Assembly (NCBI GenBank): GCA_964462595.1
Contig: CAYWXM010000060.1
Location: 9,708 to 73,707, forward strand
Direction of reading: 5' to 3'
Source: SURF-21 sp964462595
GTDB lineage: Bacteria; Actinomycetota; Geothermincolia; Geothermincolales; RBG-13-55-18
DNA length: 64,000 nucleotides
The position numbers and the translations under genes are program-made. The notes under the pieces were generated by a model that was given only the letters and a program-made list of their open reading frames with translations, had not been told where the DNA came from and searched no databases. Below are positions 35,304-43,879 of this stretch, in pieces (position 1 is the first letter of the stretch; each line of letters begins with the position of its first letter).

Positions 35304-37084
35304 ACGATAACGGGAAGACGAGGCTGGTGCTTGGTTACGGCACCTGTGGCATCGCCGCCGGGGCCGGCGTGGTAAAGGAAGCCCTGGAGAAAGAGCTGGC
35401 GACGGGGAAATACGACGCCTGCCTGGACATCGCCGGCTGCATGGGGGCCTGTTTCAGGGAACCCATAGTAGAGGTGAAAAAACCGGATGGCAGCTCGGTG
35501 GCTTACGGAGACCTCACGCCCAAGCGGGTTCCCCAACTCCTGGAGGCGGTGGCCAGTGGAGAGGTGATCGAGGACTGGGTGGTAAGGCGCTCCGACGACA
35601 AGGATGCGGGAGAGGGAGACTTTTTCGCCAACCAGCACCGCATCGTGCTGCGCAATTGCGGCAACATAAACCCCGAGAGCATAGAGGAATACATAGCCGT
35701 CGGCGGATACGATGCGGCGAGAAAGGCCCTGACCTCCATGCCCCCCGAGGAGGTCATCGACGAGGTGGCGAAATCCGGTATCCGGGGGCGCGGTGGGGCC
35801 GGGTTCCCCACCGGCACCAAGTGGGGGTTCGCGCGCAAGGCGAAGGGGGACCAGAAGTACCTGGTATGCAACGCGGATGAAGGAGACCCCGGAGCTTTCA
35901 TGGACCGCAGCGTCCTGGAGGGTGATCCCCATGCCGTCATCGAGGGGATGATCATAGCGGGATACGCCATCGGGGCCACCCAGGCATATATATACTGTCG
36001 CGCCGAGTACCCACTGGCCCTCAAGAGGCTGGATATCGCCATCGCCGCCTGCCACGAGTGGGGCTACCTGGGCAAGGGTATCTTCGGCACAGACTGGGAT
36101 TTCGACATCAAGATCAAGAAAGGGGCCGGCGCTTTCGTCTGCGGCGAGGAGACGGCGCTCATTGCCTCCATAGAGGGCAAGCGGGGAATGCCCAGGCCGC
36201 GCCCACCCTTTCCGGCCAACGAGGGGCTGTGGGGAAAACCCACTAATATCAACAACGTGGAGACGCTGGCGGCGGTATCGTGGATCATCGCCAACGGAGG
36301 TGACAAGTACGCGAGCATAGGAACGGAAAAGAGCAAGGGGACCAAAGTCTTCTGCCTCGCCGGGAAGATCCGCCGCAGCGGACTGGCCGAGGTGCCCATG
36401 GGTTATACCCTGAGGCAGGTCATATTCGACGTCGGAGGCGGGGTCATCGAGGGCCGCGACTTCAAGGCCATACAGATGGGTGGCCCCTCGGGCGGCTGCC
36501 TGCCGGCCAGCCTTCTGGATACCGAGGTCGATTACGAGGCCATCACGGCTACCGGCGCCATAATGGGATCGGGCGGCATGATCGTGGCCGACTCCACCAC
36601 CTGCATGGTGGACCTCGCCCGCTACTTCCTCTCCTTCACCCAGGAGGAGAGCTGTGGGAAGTGCGTGCCCTGCCGCATAGGGACCAAGCGCATGCTGGAG
36701 ATACTCACGCGTATCTGCGAGGGGAAAGGGGAGCCGGAGGACCTGGAGAGGCTGGAGGTGCTGGCAGAAGATATCAAAGCGGGCAGCCTGTGTGCCCTGG
36801 GAGGGACCGCTCCCAATCCCGTGCTGACCACGCTGAAATATTTCCGCAACGAATACGAGGACCATATCTTCGCCAAGAAATGCACGGCGGGCGTATGCCC
36901 CGCCCTTATCACCATCTATATCGACGAGGAAAAATGCACGGGATGTGGCGCCTGCGTCAAGGTATGCCCGGTAGGCGCGATATCGGGAGAAAAGAAGAAG
37001 CCGCACTCCATCGACCCGGACACATGTATTCGCTGCAAGTTATGCATAAGCCGGTGTCCGGAAGACGCTATCTACGCGGAATGA
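35300..37084 (+). CDS. NuoF-like NAD(P)H-binding FMN/iron-sulfur subunit
   Basis: A 594-aa HydB/HndC-type subunit. It has an N-terminal [2Fe-2S] thioredoxin-like domain (GYGTCGIAAG, CMGAC), then the NADH and FMN domain (GRGGAGFPTGTKWGF, NADEGDPGAF), the SLBB domain and the N3-like [4Fe-4S] site SCGKCVPCRIGTKR. The C-terminus has two [4Fe-4S] ferredoxin motifs, CTGCGACVKVCP and CIRCKLCISRCP. This architecture occurs in electron-bifurcating hydrogenases and formate dehydrogenases. The partner in this operon is FdhA, so it probably links NAD(P)H to formate. Confidence 0.92.
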   Translation: MNDNGKTRLVLGYGTCGIAAGAGVVKEALEKELATGKYDACLDIAGCMGACFREPIVEVKKPDGSSVAYGDLTPKRVPQLLEAVASGEVIEDWVVRRSDDKDAGEGDFFANQHRIVLRNCGNINPESIEEYIAVGGYDAARKALTSMPPEEVIDEVAKSGIRGRGGAGFPTGTKWGFARKAKGDQKYLVCNADEGDPGAFMDRSVLEGDPHAVIEGMIIAGYAIGATQAYIYCRAEYPLALKRLDIAIAACHEWGYLGKGIFGTDWDFDIKIKKGAGAFVCGEETALIASIEGKRGMPRPRPPFPANEGLWGKPTNINNVETLAAVSWIIANGGDKYASIGTEKSKGTKVFCLAGKIRRSGLAEVPMGYTLRQVIFDVGGGVIEGRDFKAIQMGGPSGGCLPASLLDTEVDYEAITATGAIMGSGGMIVADSTTCMVDLARYFLSFTQEESCGKCVPCRIGTKRMLEILTRICEGKGEPEDLERLEVLAEDIKAGSLCALGGTAPNPVLTTLKYFRNEYEDHIFAKKCTAGVCPALITIYIDEEKCTGCGACVKVCPVGAISGEKKKPHSIDPDTCIRCKLCISRCPEDAIYAE

Positions 37085-37094
37085 GGTGGCAGGA

Positions 37095-39827
37095 ATGGAA
37101 ACTATCCACGTGAACATAGACGGCCGGGATATCACGACCACCAACGAACACACCATCCTGGAAGCCGCGAGGGAGAATGGCATACGCATACCCAGCCTGT
37201 GCCACGAACAGCGGCTGGAGCCCTACGGAGCCTGCCGCATCTGCCTGGTGGAAGTGGAGGGCGCGAGGGGGCTTCTCCCTTCCTGCTGCACCAAGGTAAC
37301 GGACGGGATGGTGGTGCATACCACCACCGATCAACTGGTAAGGCTGAGGCGGACGATACTGGAGCTTATCCTGTCCGACCACCCCAAGGACTGTATGACC
37401 TGCGAGAGCTCGGGCAATTGCGAACTGCAGGACCTGGCCTACGAGTACGGGATAAAGGAAGTGCGCTTCCAGGGAGAAGAGCATCATTACGAGGTGCTCG
37501 ACGATAACCCGCTGATCGAGCGCGACTACGATAAGTGCATCCTGTGCGGCCGCTGCATCCGCATCTGCCGCGAGGTGCAGGGCGTGGGCGTCTACGATTT
37601 CGTCAACCGGGGGTTTGACGCGGTGCCCGGGATACCCTACGAAAAGCCGATGACGGAGTCTCCCTGTGAGTTCTGCGGCCAGTGCGTATCCGCCTGCCCC
37701 ACGGGAGCGATTATCTCCATACCCTCCAAGGGCAGAGGCCGCTCCTGGCAGATCGAGAAGGTCAGGACGACCTGCCCTTATTGCGGGTGTGGCTGCCAGC
37801 TGGACCTGCACGTGCGGGAAGGAGAGATCGTGGAGGTGTCCTCGCCGGTCATGGTGGGGCCGGGAGAGGGCAATCTCTGCGTGAAGGGGCGCTACGGATA
37901 TCCCTTCACACAGCACGAGGACCGCCTGAAGACGCCGTTGATCAGGAAAGACGGCGAACTGGTGCCCGCTACGTGGGAGGAGGCGCTGGAGACGGTCGCC
38001 AAGCATATCAACAAGGCCATGGACGACAGGGGACCGGAAAGCGTAGCCTTCCTGAGCTCCGCGAAATGCACAAACGAGGAGAATTACCTGCTCATGAAGC
38101 TTGCCCGCGCGGGAGTCGGCACCAATAACGTAGACCACTGTGCCCGCCTGTGCCATGCGTCCACCGTGGCCGGCCTGGCAAAGGCTTTCGGGAGCGGCGC
38201 CATGACCAATTCCATCGATGACCTGGAAAAGGCCGGCTGCATCCTGGCTATCGGCTCCAATACCACCGAGAGCCATCCCATCGTGGGCTTGCGCGTGAAG
38301 AGAGCGGTGATGCAGAACGACTGCAAGCTTATCGTGGCCGACCCGCGCCATATACGCCTCTGCTATTACGCCGATCAGTGGATGCGGCAAAAGCCGGGCA
38401 CCGACGTGGCCCTCCTCAACGGTATGATGAACGTGATCCTGGCCGAGGGCCTGGCGGACGAGGAGTTCATAAGCCAGCGAACCGAGAACTTCGAGGAATT
38501 CAAGAAGGTCATCGAGGGGTACCCGCCCGAGAGGGTAGCCGATATATGCGGGGTAGCGGCTGAAGATATCCGCCGCGCTGCGCGCACCTTCGCCGAGGCC
38601 GATAGCGCCGCCATAATATATGCCATGGGCATAACCCAGCATACCACCGGCGTCGACAACGTCCTGTCCACGGCCAACCTGGCCATGATCACGGGCAACC
38701 TGGGCAAAGAGGGCGGGGGGGTGAATCCCCTGCGAGGTCAGAACAACGTGCAGGGAGCCTGCGATGTGGGAGCCCTTCCCAACGTCTTCACTGGCTACCA
38801 GTCCGTTTCTGACCCCGCGGTAAGGAGCAAGTTCGAGGAAACCTGGGGGGTGGACTATCTGCCTGGTAACCCCGGTCTGACGATCATGGAGATGATGGAG
38901 GGCGCCGAGAAAGGGGACATCAGCGTTCTCTATATCATGGGTGAGAACCCAGCTCTTTCCGACCCCGACACGGCCCACCTCCTCGAATGCCTGCAAAAAC
39001 TGGAGTTCCTGGTGGTGCAGGATATCTTCCTCTCCGAGACGGCCCGATACGCGGACGTGGTGCTGCCGTCCTCTTCCTTCGCCGAGAAAGAGGGGACCTT
39101 TACCAATACCGACCGTCGCGTTTTAAGGGTGCGCAAGGCACTGGAGCCCCCGGGTGACGCCAGGGAGGATTCCTGGATAATAGCCCAAGTGGCACAGAGG
39201 CTGGGCTACGATATGGGAGACGTGTCGGCGGCGCGGGTGATGGACGAAATAGCCTCCCTCACCCCCTCCTACGGAGGGGTATCGTACGCGAGGCTGGATA
39301 AGGAGGGCGAACTGAGATGGCCCTGCCCGAGCTCGGACCACCCCGGAACCCCCGTCCTTCATGTAGGCAAATTTACCAGGGGCAAAGGTCTTTTCAGCCC
39401 GGTGGAGTTCAAGACGCCCGCAGAGATGCCCGACGAAGAATACCCGTTCGTGCTGACCACGGGAAGGCTGCTCACGCATTTCCATACCGGTACCATGTCC
39501 CGTCACGTGGATGAGCTGGACGAATTGGAGCCGCGCAACCGCTTGTGGCTGAATCCCACCGACGCCGGTAAACTTGGTGTCGAAAACGGCGAGGAAGTGG
39601 CCGTGCAGTCGCGCCGTGGCGCGATAAAGCTGGAGGCGATGGTGACGGACAGAGTGGCGGAAGGCGTGGTCTTCGTGCCCTTCCATTTCCGGGAATCTCC
39701 CGCCAACGCGTTGACGAACCCGGCCCTGGATCCCGTGGCCAAGATACCGGAGTTCAAAGTCGCCGCGGTGCGGATACTGAAGGGTGATTCCATGGCGGGA
39801 GTTGAATTCATCTCCATGGCGACATGA
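37095..39827 (+). CDS. fdhA: formate dehydrogenase catalytic subunit, cysteine form
   Basis: A 910-aa molybdenum or tungsten bis-MGD enzyme. The N-terminal NuoG-like arm has [2Fe-2S] (Cys36, Cys47, Cys50), a His-Cys [4Fe-4S] site (HPKDCMTC) and two [4Fe-4S] sites (CILCGRCIRIC and CEFCGQCVSAC), followed by the pterin-domain cluster CPYCGCGC. The metal ligand is Cys353 (DHCARLCHAS), where many acetogen enzymes have selenocysteine. It reduces CO2 to formate for Fhs. GTG at 37086 is in frame; ATG at 37095 has better spacing to AGGTGG. Confidence 0.92.
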   Translation: METIHVNIDGRDITTTNEHTILEAARENGIRIPSLCHEQRLEPYGACRICLVEVEGARGLLPSCCTKVTDGMVVHTTTDQLVRLRRTILELILSDHPKDCMTCESSGNCELQDLAYEYGIKEVRFQGEEHHYEVLDDNPLIERDYDKCILCGRCIRICREVQGVGVYDFVNRGFDAVPGIPYEKPMTESPCEFCGQCVSACPTGAIISIPSKGRGRSWQIEKVRTTCPYCGCGCQLDLHVREGEIVEVSSPVMVGPGEGNLCVKGRYGYPFTQHEDRLKTPLIRKDGELVPATWEEALETVAKHINKAMDDRGPESVAFLSSAKCTNEENYLLMKLARAGVGTNNVDHCARLCHASTVAGLAKAFGSGAMTNSIDDLEKAGCILAIGSNTTESHPIVGLRVKRAVMQNDCKLIVADPRHIRLCYYADQWMRQKPGTDVALLNGMMNVILAEGLADEEFISQRTENFEEFKKVIEGYPPERVADICGVAAEDIRRAARTFAEADSAAIIYAMGITQHTTGVDNVLSTANLAMITGNLGKEGGGVNPLRGQNNVQGACDVGALPNVFTGYQSVSDPAVRSKFEETWGVDYLPGNPGLTIMEMMEGAEKGDISVLYIMGENPALSDPDTAHLLECLQKLEFLVVQDIFLSETARYADVVLPSSSFAEKEGTFTNTDRRVLRVRKALEPPGDAREDSWIIAQVAQRLGYDMGDVSAARVMDEIASLTPSYGGVSYARLDKEGELRWPCPSSDHPGTPVLHVGKFTRGKGLFSPVEFKTPAEMPDEEYPFVLTTGRLLTHFHTGTMSRHVDELDELEPRNRLWLNPTDAGKLGVENGEEVAVQSRRGAIKLEAMVTDRVAEGVVFVPFHFRESPANALTNPALDPVAKIPEFKVAAVRILKGDSMAGVEFISMAT

Positions 39828-39858
39828 TGGAGCTCCGGGCCGGTAGAAGCAGTTTATA

Positions 39859-39887
39859 CTGACCGGGGATTGTTTCGATGGTAGAAT
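39859..39887 (+). promoter_or_regulatory. Candidate promoter of the AMP-ligase gene
   Basis: CTGACC, a 17-bp spacer and TAGAAT (39882-39887) match a sigma-70 type promoter at 9 of 12 positions. It lies about 100 nt upstream of the start codon and after the fdhA stop. Confidence 0.5.
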
Positions 39888-39988
39888 ATAAACGGACCGG
39901 GGCAGGCGGGAGCGCTTGGATGCGCCAGTTAAAGGGTATGTTTCTATAGAGGTGCCGTAGTGAATCGCGTAAACGGGAGAGATGTTAT

Positions 39989-41500
39989 ATGAATCTATAC
40001 CAGAATCTCGTGAGGACGGCGGAAAAGAATCCTGATACCACGGCGATCTTTTTCGGGCACGACACCATATCCTATGGGGAACTGCTGGCGCACACCAACC
40101 GTCTGGCCAATGGCCTGCACGGCCTGGGGGTGGACGAGAATTCCAAGGTCGCCATTCTCCTCCGCAACGTGCCCGAATTTGTTATCTCCTATTACGCGAT
40201 CCTGGCCCTCGGCGCCACGGTGGTGCCCCTGTGCTACATGTGCTTGATCGAGGAGGTCGACAAGATAGTATGTGATTCCAACGTCGAGACGATGATAACC
40301 AACTTTGAATTCGACGACCTCGTAAAGGAGCTGCAGTCATCCATGTGCTCCGAAGTTCAACGCATCATCGTCAAGGACGCGCCGGAGCTGGAGGGGGTCA
40401 TAGCCTACGAGAAGCTCGTGGAGGGCCAATCCGAGAAGCTGGAGGCCGCCAGCAGGGAAGAGGACGACGTGGCGGTTATCCTTTATGCGCCCACGTCTTC
40501 CAGGGTGGTCAGGGGGTGTATGCTCACCCACCGCAATCTCGATTGGAACGCCGAAGTGATGTCAAGGCAATGCTCTTTGACGAGCGAGGACGTGGTCATG
40601 GCGGTGCTGCCCTTTTTCGCGGTTTACGGCCAGAGCTGCGTAATGAATTCCTCCATAAAGGCGGGGGCGAGCCTGGTGATGCACGAATCGTTTATCCCCG
40701 GAGAGGTGCTCAAGGCCCTGCAACACGAGCAGGTCACCGTGTTCTTCGGGGTACCGACGATGTTCGTCTACATCCTCAATCACCCGCTCATCTACCAGTA
40801 CGACCTGGGCTCGGTGCGCTTGTGGTTCACGGGTGGAGCGCCCTTCCCTCGCGAGGTCATGGACCGCTGGAACAACGAGCTGGGCTCGAGGATCTACGAA
40901 GGCTACGGGCTGACGGAGGCCGCGCCCCTGGTGACCATGCAGCCACTGGGCGGGCCATACAAGATCGGATCTATCGGGATTTCACCCGATGACCTCGAGG
41001 TGAGGGTAATAGACGAGGAAGGAAAGGAGCTCGAACGCGGCGAGGTCGGAGAATTGATCGTGAAGGGCCCTAACGTCATGAAAGGGTATTACAGCAAGCA
41101 GGACGAGACGGATAAGGTCTTGAAGGATGGTTGGCTTCACACGGGCGACATGGTCTATATCGACGAAGATGGTTTCGTCTTCATCGTAGGCCGTAAGAAA
41201 GACCTGATAATAAGGGGTGGGTTCAATATCTACCCCAGGGAGATAGAGGAAGTCCTCGTCTCGCATCCCCTTATATCCGAGGCGGCGGTGGTGGGGATCC
41301 CCAACAAGTACCTGGGCGAGGAAGTGAAGGCCTACGTTAAGCAGAAGCCGGGCTCCAACCTGACCGAGGAGCAGGTGCTCGAGTTCTGCGAGGAGCACCT
41401 GCCCTATTACAAGACCCCCAAGTTCGTGGTCTTCGTGAGGTCTTTCAAGAAGGATCCCTCGGGTCAGATCCTCAAGGACCTCATCGAGGAGGAAACCTGA
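39989..41500 (+). CDS. acyl-CoA synthetase (AMP-forming) family protein with degenerate motifs
   Basis: A 503-aa ANL-superfamily protein. A5 (YEGYGLTEAAP), A7 (WLHTGD) and A8 (VGRKKDLIIRGG) are intact. The A3 phosphate loop, normally TSGTTGxPKG, reads APTSSRVVRG at residues 167-176. The A10 lysine is Gln493 (DPSGQILKD). Both are needed for adenylation in studied members, so it may be inactive, CoA-transfer-only or specialised. There is an own candidate promoter, and a terminator at 41560. Confidence 0.85.
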   Translation: MNLYQNLVRTAEKNPDTTAIFFGHDTISYGELLAHTNRLANGLHGLGVDENSKVAILLRNVPEFVISYYAILALGATVVPLCYMCLIEEVDKIVCDSNVETMITNFEFDDLVKELQSSMCSEVQRIIVKDAPELEGVIAYEKLVEGQSEKLEAASREEDDVAVILYAPTSSRVVRGCMLTHRNLDWNAEVMSRQCSLTSEDVVMAVLPFFAVYGQSCVMNSSIKAGASLVMHESFIPGEVLKALQHEQVTVFFGVPTMFVYILNHPLIYQYDLGSVRLWFTGGAPFPREVMDRWNNELGSRIYEGYGLTEAAPLVTMQPLGGPYKIGSIGISPDDLEVRVIDEEGKELERGEVGELIVKGPNVMKGYYSKQDETDKVLKDGWLHTGDMVYIDEDGFVFIVGRKKDLIIRGGFNIYPREIEEVLVSHPLISEAAVVGIPNKYLGEEVKAYVKQKPGSNLTEEQVLEFCEEHLPYYKTPKFVVFVRSFKKDPSGQILKDLIEEET

Positions 41501-41559
41501 GCGTGGCTGCTTCATAAAGGCGTCGTGACGAGAAGCCTGGCAGCAAGACAAGTATAATG

Positions 41560-41588
41560 GGGAGCGGTTAACGCTCCCTTTCGTTTTT
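41560..41588 (+). terminator. Intrinsic terminator after the AMP-ligase gene
   Basis: GGGAGCG pairs with CGCTCCC around GTTAA, followed by TTTCGTTTTTT. It is the clearest intrinsic terminator in the window. Confidence 0.85.
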
Positions 41589-41705
41589 TACGCATGGGGT
41601 ACGAGCCGGTTGATGTCTCGAGATAAGCGGCGGTATTTCTGATTTCTTGCGCGCAAGCGGAGAAGCGCTATCGAGAGAACGCCGGCGGGAGGATCGGAGA
41701 CTCGC

Positions 41706-42341
41706 TTGAACGGGTCGTTCGTGGACAGGCTGCTGGACTGGTTGATGCCCCTCTTTTCCAACTGGGGCTATCTCGTTGTGTTCGCGGGCGTTTTTCTGGA
41801 GAGCATTTTCCTCACCGGCTGGATAGCGCCGGGTACGACCGTCATCCTCATAGGCAGTTTTTTCGCCGCCCAGGGGGAACTGAACATCTTCATGCTCTGG
41901 GCGACAAGTGTCGTTGCCGCGCTTCTCGGCGATAACGTGGGATATTTTATCGGCCGCAGGATGGGCCGCGAAGCGGTGGAGAGATACGAGAGAAGGCCGA
42001 AGCTGCGTGTAGGCATGGAGAGGAGTCAGCACTTCTTTGCCCGCTATGGCGGCATTACCGTCCTCTTCGGACGCATGATCTCCGGGGTGGATGCCTTTAT
42101 ACCGCTTACCGCGGGGATAAACGGCATGCCCCACTGGAAGTACATGGTATATGATACCCCGGGCGCCATGTTGTGGTCCGGCGTTTTCTGCGCACTGGGA
42201 TACTTCTTCGGGGAGAACTGGCAGACCATAGACGAGGTCATCAACTGGCTGGGATGGGGAGCGCTCGGCATCCTGGCGTTGATCGTGATCGCGGCCTACC
42301 TTATCAACCGCCGCAGAAAGGAAAAGGAACAAGCCATGTGA
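41706..42341 (+). CDS. DedA family membrane protein
   Basis: A 211-aa polytopic protein with the SNARE_assoc/DedA fold: re-entrant and membrane helices around ESIFLTGWIAPGTTVILIG, the GDNVGYFIGRRMG motif, and the Arg-containing FGRMISGVDAFIPLTAG. Relatives flip or traffic polyprenyl phosphates and phospholipids and depend on the proton motive force. TTG at 41706 is the only suitable start, with GGAG upstream. The C-terminus is a basic cytoplasmic tail. It is a single gene before the antiporter cluster. Confidence 0.87.
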   Translation: MNGSFVDRLLDWLMPLFSNWGYLVVFAGVFLESIFLTGWIAPGTTVILIGSFFAAQGELNIFMLWATSVVAALLGDNVGYFIGRRMGREAVERYERRPKLRVGMERSQHFFARYGGITVLFGRMISGVDAFIPLTAGINGMPHWKYMVYDTPGAMLWSGVFCALGYFFGENWQTIDEVINWLGWGALGILALIVIAAYLINRRRKEKEQAM

Positions 42342-42449
42342 AACAATGGCTGAAAGGAACGCCGGGACCGCAACTCAGGCTGCCTGGCTTTGCCGGGATT
42401 GCGTTGCCGCAGGGGCGATATCTATGCGGGCCAGCTCGGCGGGAGGAGT

Positions 42450-42479
42450 TTTACAGGCTTTCAGGGCTTGTGATAGAAT
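42450..42479 (+). promoter_or_regulatory. Candidate promoter of the antiporter cluster
   Basis: TTTACA at 42450-42455, an 18-bp spacer and TAGAAT at 42474-42479. It is about 70 nt upstream of the mrpE-like start, the only candidate I see before the nine-gene cluster. Confidence 0.5.
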
Positions 42480-42547
42480 CACGCTGATTCTTAGGCTGCA
42501 TTGGCTGTTTTATATGGGTAAACTCGATCGTTTTCGGGAGTTATGCA

Positions 42548-43048
42548 GTGGCAGAAGGTTACGCTTTCAGAAAAAAGCTCTTACTCTGCATCATCCTGTT
42601 TGCCTTCTGGATAGTGCTCACCGCCACTGTTGCCCTGCACGATCTCGTCCTGGGGGCGATATGCTCGGCCTTTGTGGCCGTTCTCACCGTGGCCCTCATG
42701 GGCAGGGCCCTGGACCACCGTATCACTCCCGCGGTGCTCCTCCGTCTCCCCTGGTTCATGCTCAGGCTGATCTGGGAGATGATCAAGGCCAACTATGACG
42801 TGGCGAAGATCATCATAAACCCCAAACTGCCCATCGACCCCGTAATAGTGACATACCACACCTACCTGTCCGGTGACCTGCCCCGCACGGTATTCTGCGA
42901 TTCCATCACCCTCACCCCGGGCACGGTGACGGTGGATCTCTCAGATGACATGCTCAGGGTCCATTGCCTCTGTCCCTATCATGAGGAAGGGCTGGCCGGC
43001 CTGGAAAAGATGGTGGCATGGTTGTTCGGGGTGAAAAAAGATGGATAG
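42548..43048 (+). CDS. mrpE: Mrp/Mnh antiporter subunit E
   Basis: A 166-aa MnhE-family protein. Two or three N-terminal membrane helices are followed by a cytoplasmic alpha/beta domain. The motif HTYLSGDLPRTVFCDSITLTPGT is conserved in the family. Initiation is at GTG 42548. It opens a cluster in the order E-F-G-MbhD-B-C-D, as in archaeal Mbh complexes. It overlaps mrpF by 8 nt. Confidence 0.88.
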   Translation: MAEGYAFRKKLLLCIILFAFWIVLTATVALHDLVLGAICSAFVAVLTVALMGRALDHRITPAVLLRLPWFMLRLIWEMIKANYDVAKIIINPKLPIDPVIVTYHTYLSGDLPRTVFCDSITLTPGTVTVDLSDDMLRVHCLCPYHEEGLAGLEKMVAWLFGVKKDG

Positions 43049-43313
43049 TTTCCTGATCGTAATAGCACTTATCATCAGCGTCAATGCGGTGATCTGCCTC
43101 TACCGTGCCGCGGTAGGTCCCACTACCCAGGACAGGCTGCTGGGCGTGAACATCGTGGGCACCAAGACCCTGGTGGTGGTGGTGCTGATCACCTTCATCC
43201 AGGCCGAGAGTTTCTTCCTGGACGTGGCCATCGTCTATGCCCTGCTGCTCTTCGTGGTGACCGTGGCCCTCTCGCGCTACCTGGAGACGGAGGGCTGGGA
43301 GGAGGCGGGGTAA
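43041..43313 (+). CDS. mrpF: Mrp/Mnh antiporter subunit F
   Basis: A 90-aa protein with three predicted membrane helices. The conserved CLYRAAVGPTTQDRLLGVN of MnhF is present, and the last helix ends in ETEGWEEAG. It contributes to the ion-translocating membrane block of Mrp and Mbh complexes. Start at ATG 43041 inside the end of mrpE. Confidence 0.88.
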   Translation: MDSFLIVIALIISVNAVICLYRAAVGPTTQDRLLGVNIVGTKTLVVVVLITFIQAESFFLDVAIVYALLLFVVTVALSRYLETEGWEEAG

Positions 43314-43314
43314 C

Positions 43315-43644
43315 ATGGCAACGAACATCGTGGCGGTCATATTCTGCTGTACAGGGACCTTTTTCTTTCTTCTGGGTACCACGGGCCTGCTGCGCATGCC
43401 GGACATCTTCAGCCGGCTGCACCCGACCACCAAGTGCGACACCCTGGGAGCATGCTCGGTGGTCATCGGCATGGCCGTTTACAGCGGGTGGTCGTGGGAC
43501 CTGGTAAAGCTCGTCCTCATCGCGTCTTTTCTGCTCCTTTCCAGCGCGACCTGCGGGCATGCCATAGGGCGCTCCGCCCTTAAGAGGGATATCGGGTACT
43601 GGAAGAAGAAAAGCGGGGAGGTGGAGGATGGGAACAGCGCTTAA
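43315..43644 (+). CDS. mrpG: Mrp/Mnh antiporter subunit G
   Basis: A 109-aa PhaG/MnhG protein with three helices and the hallmark GTTGLLRMPDIFSRLHPTTK. The C-terminus is longer than the hydrophobic core and is charged. It overlaps the MbhD-like gene by 17 nt and follows mrpF by 1 nt. Confidence 0.88.
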   Translation: MATNIVAVIFCCTGTFFFLLGTTGLLRMPDIFSRLHPTTKCDTLGACSVVIGMAVYSGWSWDLVKLVLIASFLLLSSATCGHAIGRSALKRDIGYWKKKSGEVEDGNSA

Positions 43645-43879
43645 CATCACCTTCATGGTCCTCCTCGTGGCCACGGCCCTGCTGGCCGTCTTCGCGCGTG
43701 ACCTGCTGGCCGCGGTGATCATCTTCTCCGTGTACAGCCTGCTCATGGCCCTGATGTGGCAGCGCCTGCAGGCTCCCGACCTGGCCCTCACCGAGGCCGC
43801 GGTGGGCGCCGGGGTGACCACGGTGCTTTTCGTGGTGGCCATCTTCAAGACGCGCAGGAGGGAGGAGGAAGAAGAGTGA
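43628..43879 (+). CDS. MbhD-like (DUF4040) antiporter subunit
   Basis: An 83-aa protein with three helices matching the C-terminal part of MrpA, which is a free-standing subunit (MbhD) in membrane-bound hydrogenases. The motif MWQRLQAPDLALTEAAVGAG is diagnostic. Its separation from any long MrpA N-terminus marks this as an Mbh/Mbx-type architecture. It overlaps the next gene as GTGA. Confidence 0.85.
   Translation: MGTALNITFMVLLVATALLAVFARDLLAAVIIFSVYSLLMALMWQRLQAPDLALTEAAVGAGVTTVLFVVAIFKTRRREEEEE

Noticed and set aside
38151..38153. Selenocysteine codon in fdhA
   Set aside because: The codon is TGC, giving Cys, and the frame is open without any in-frame TGA.
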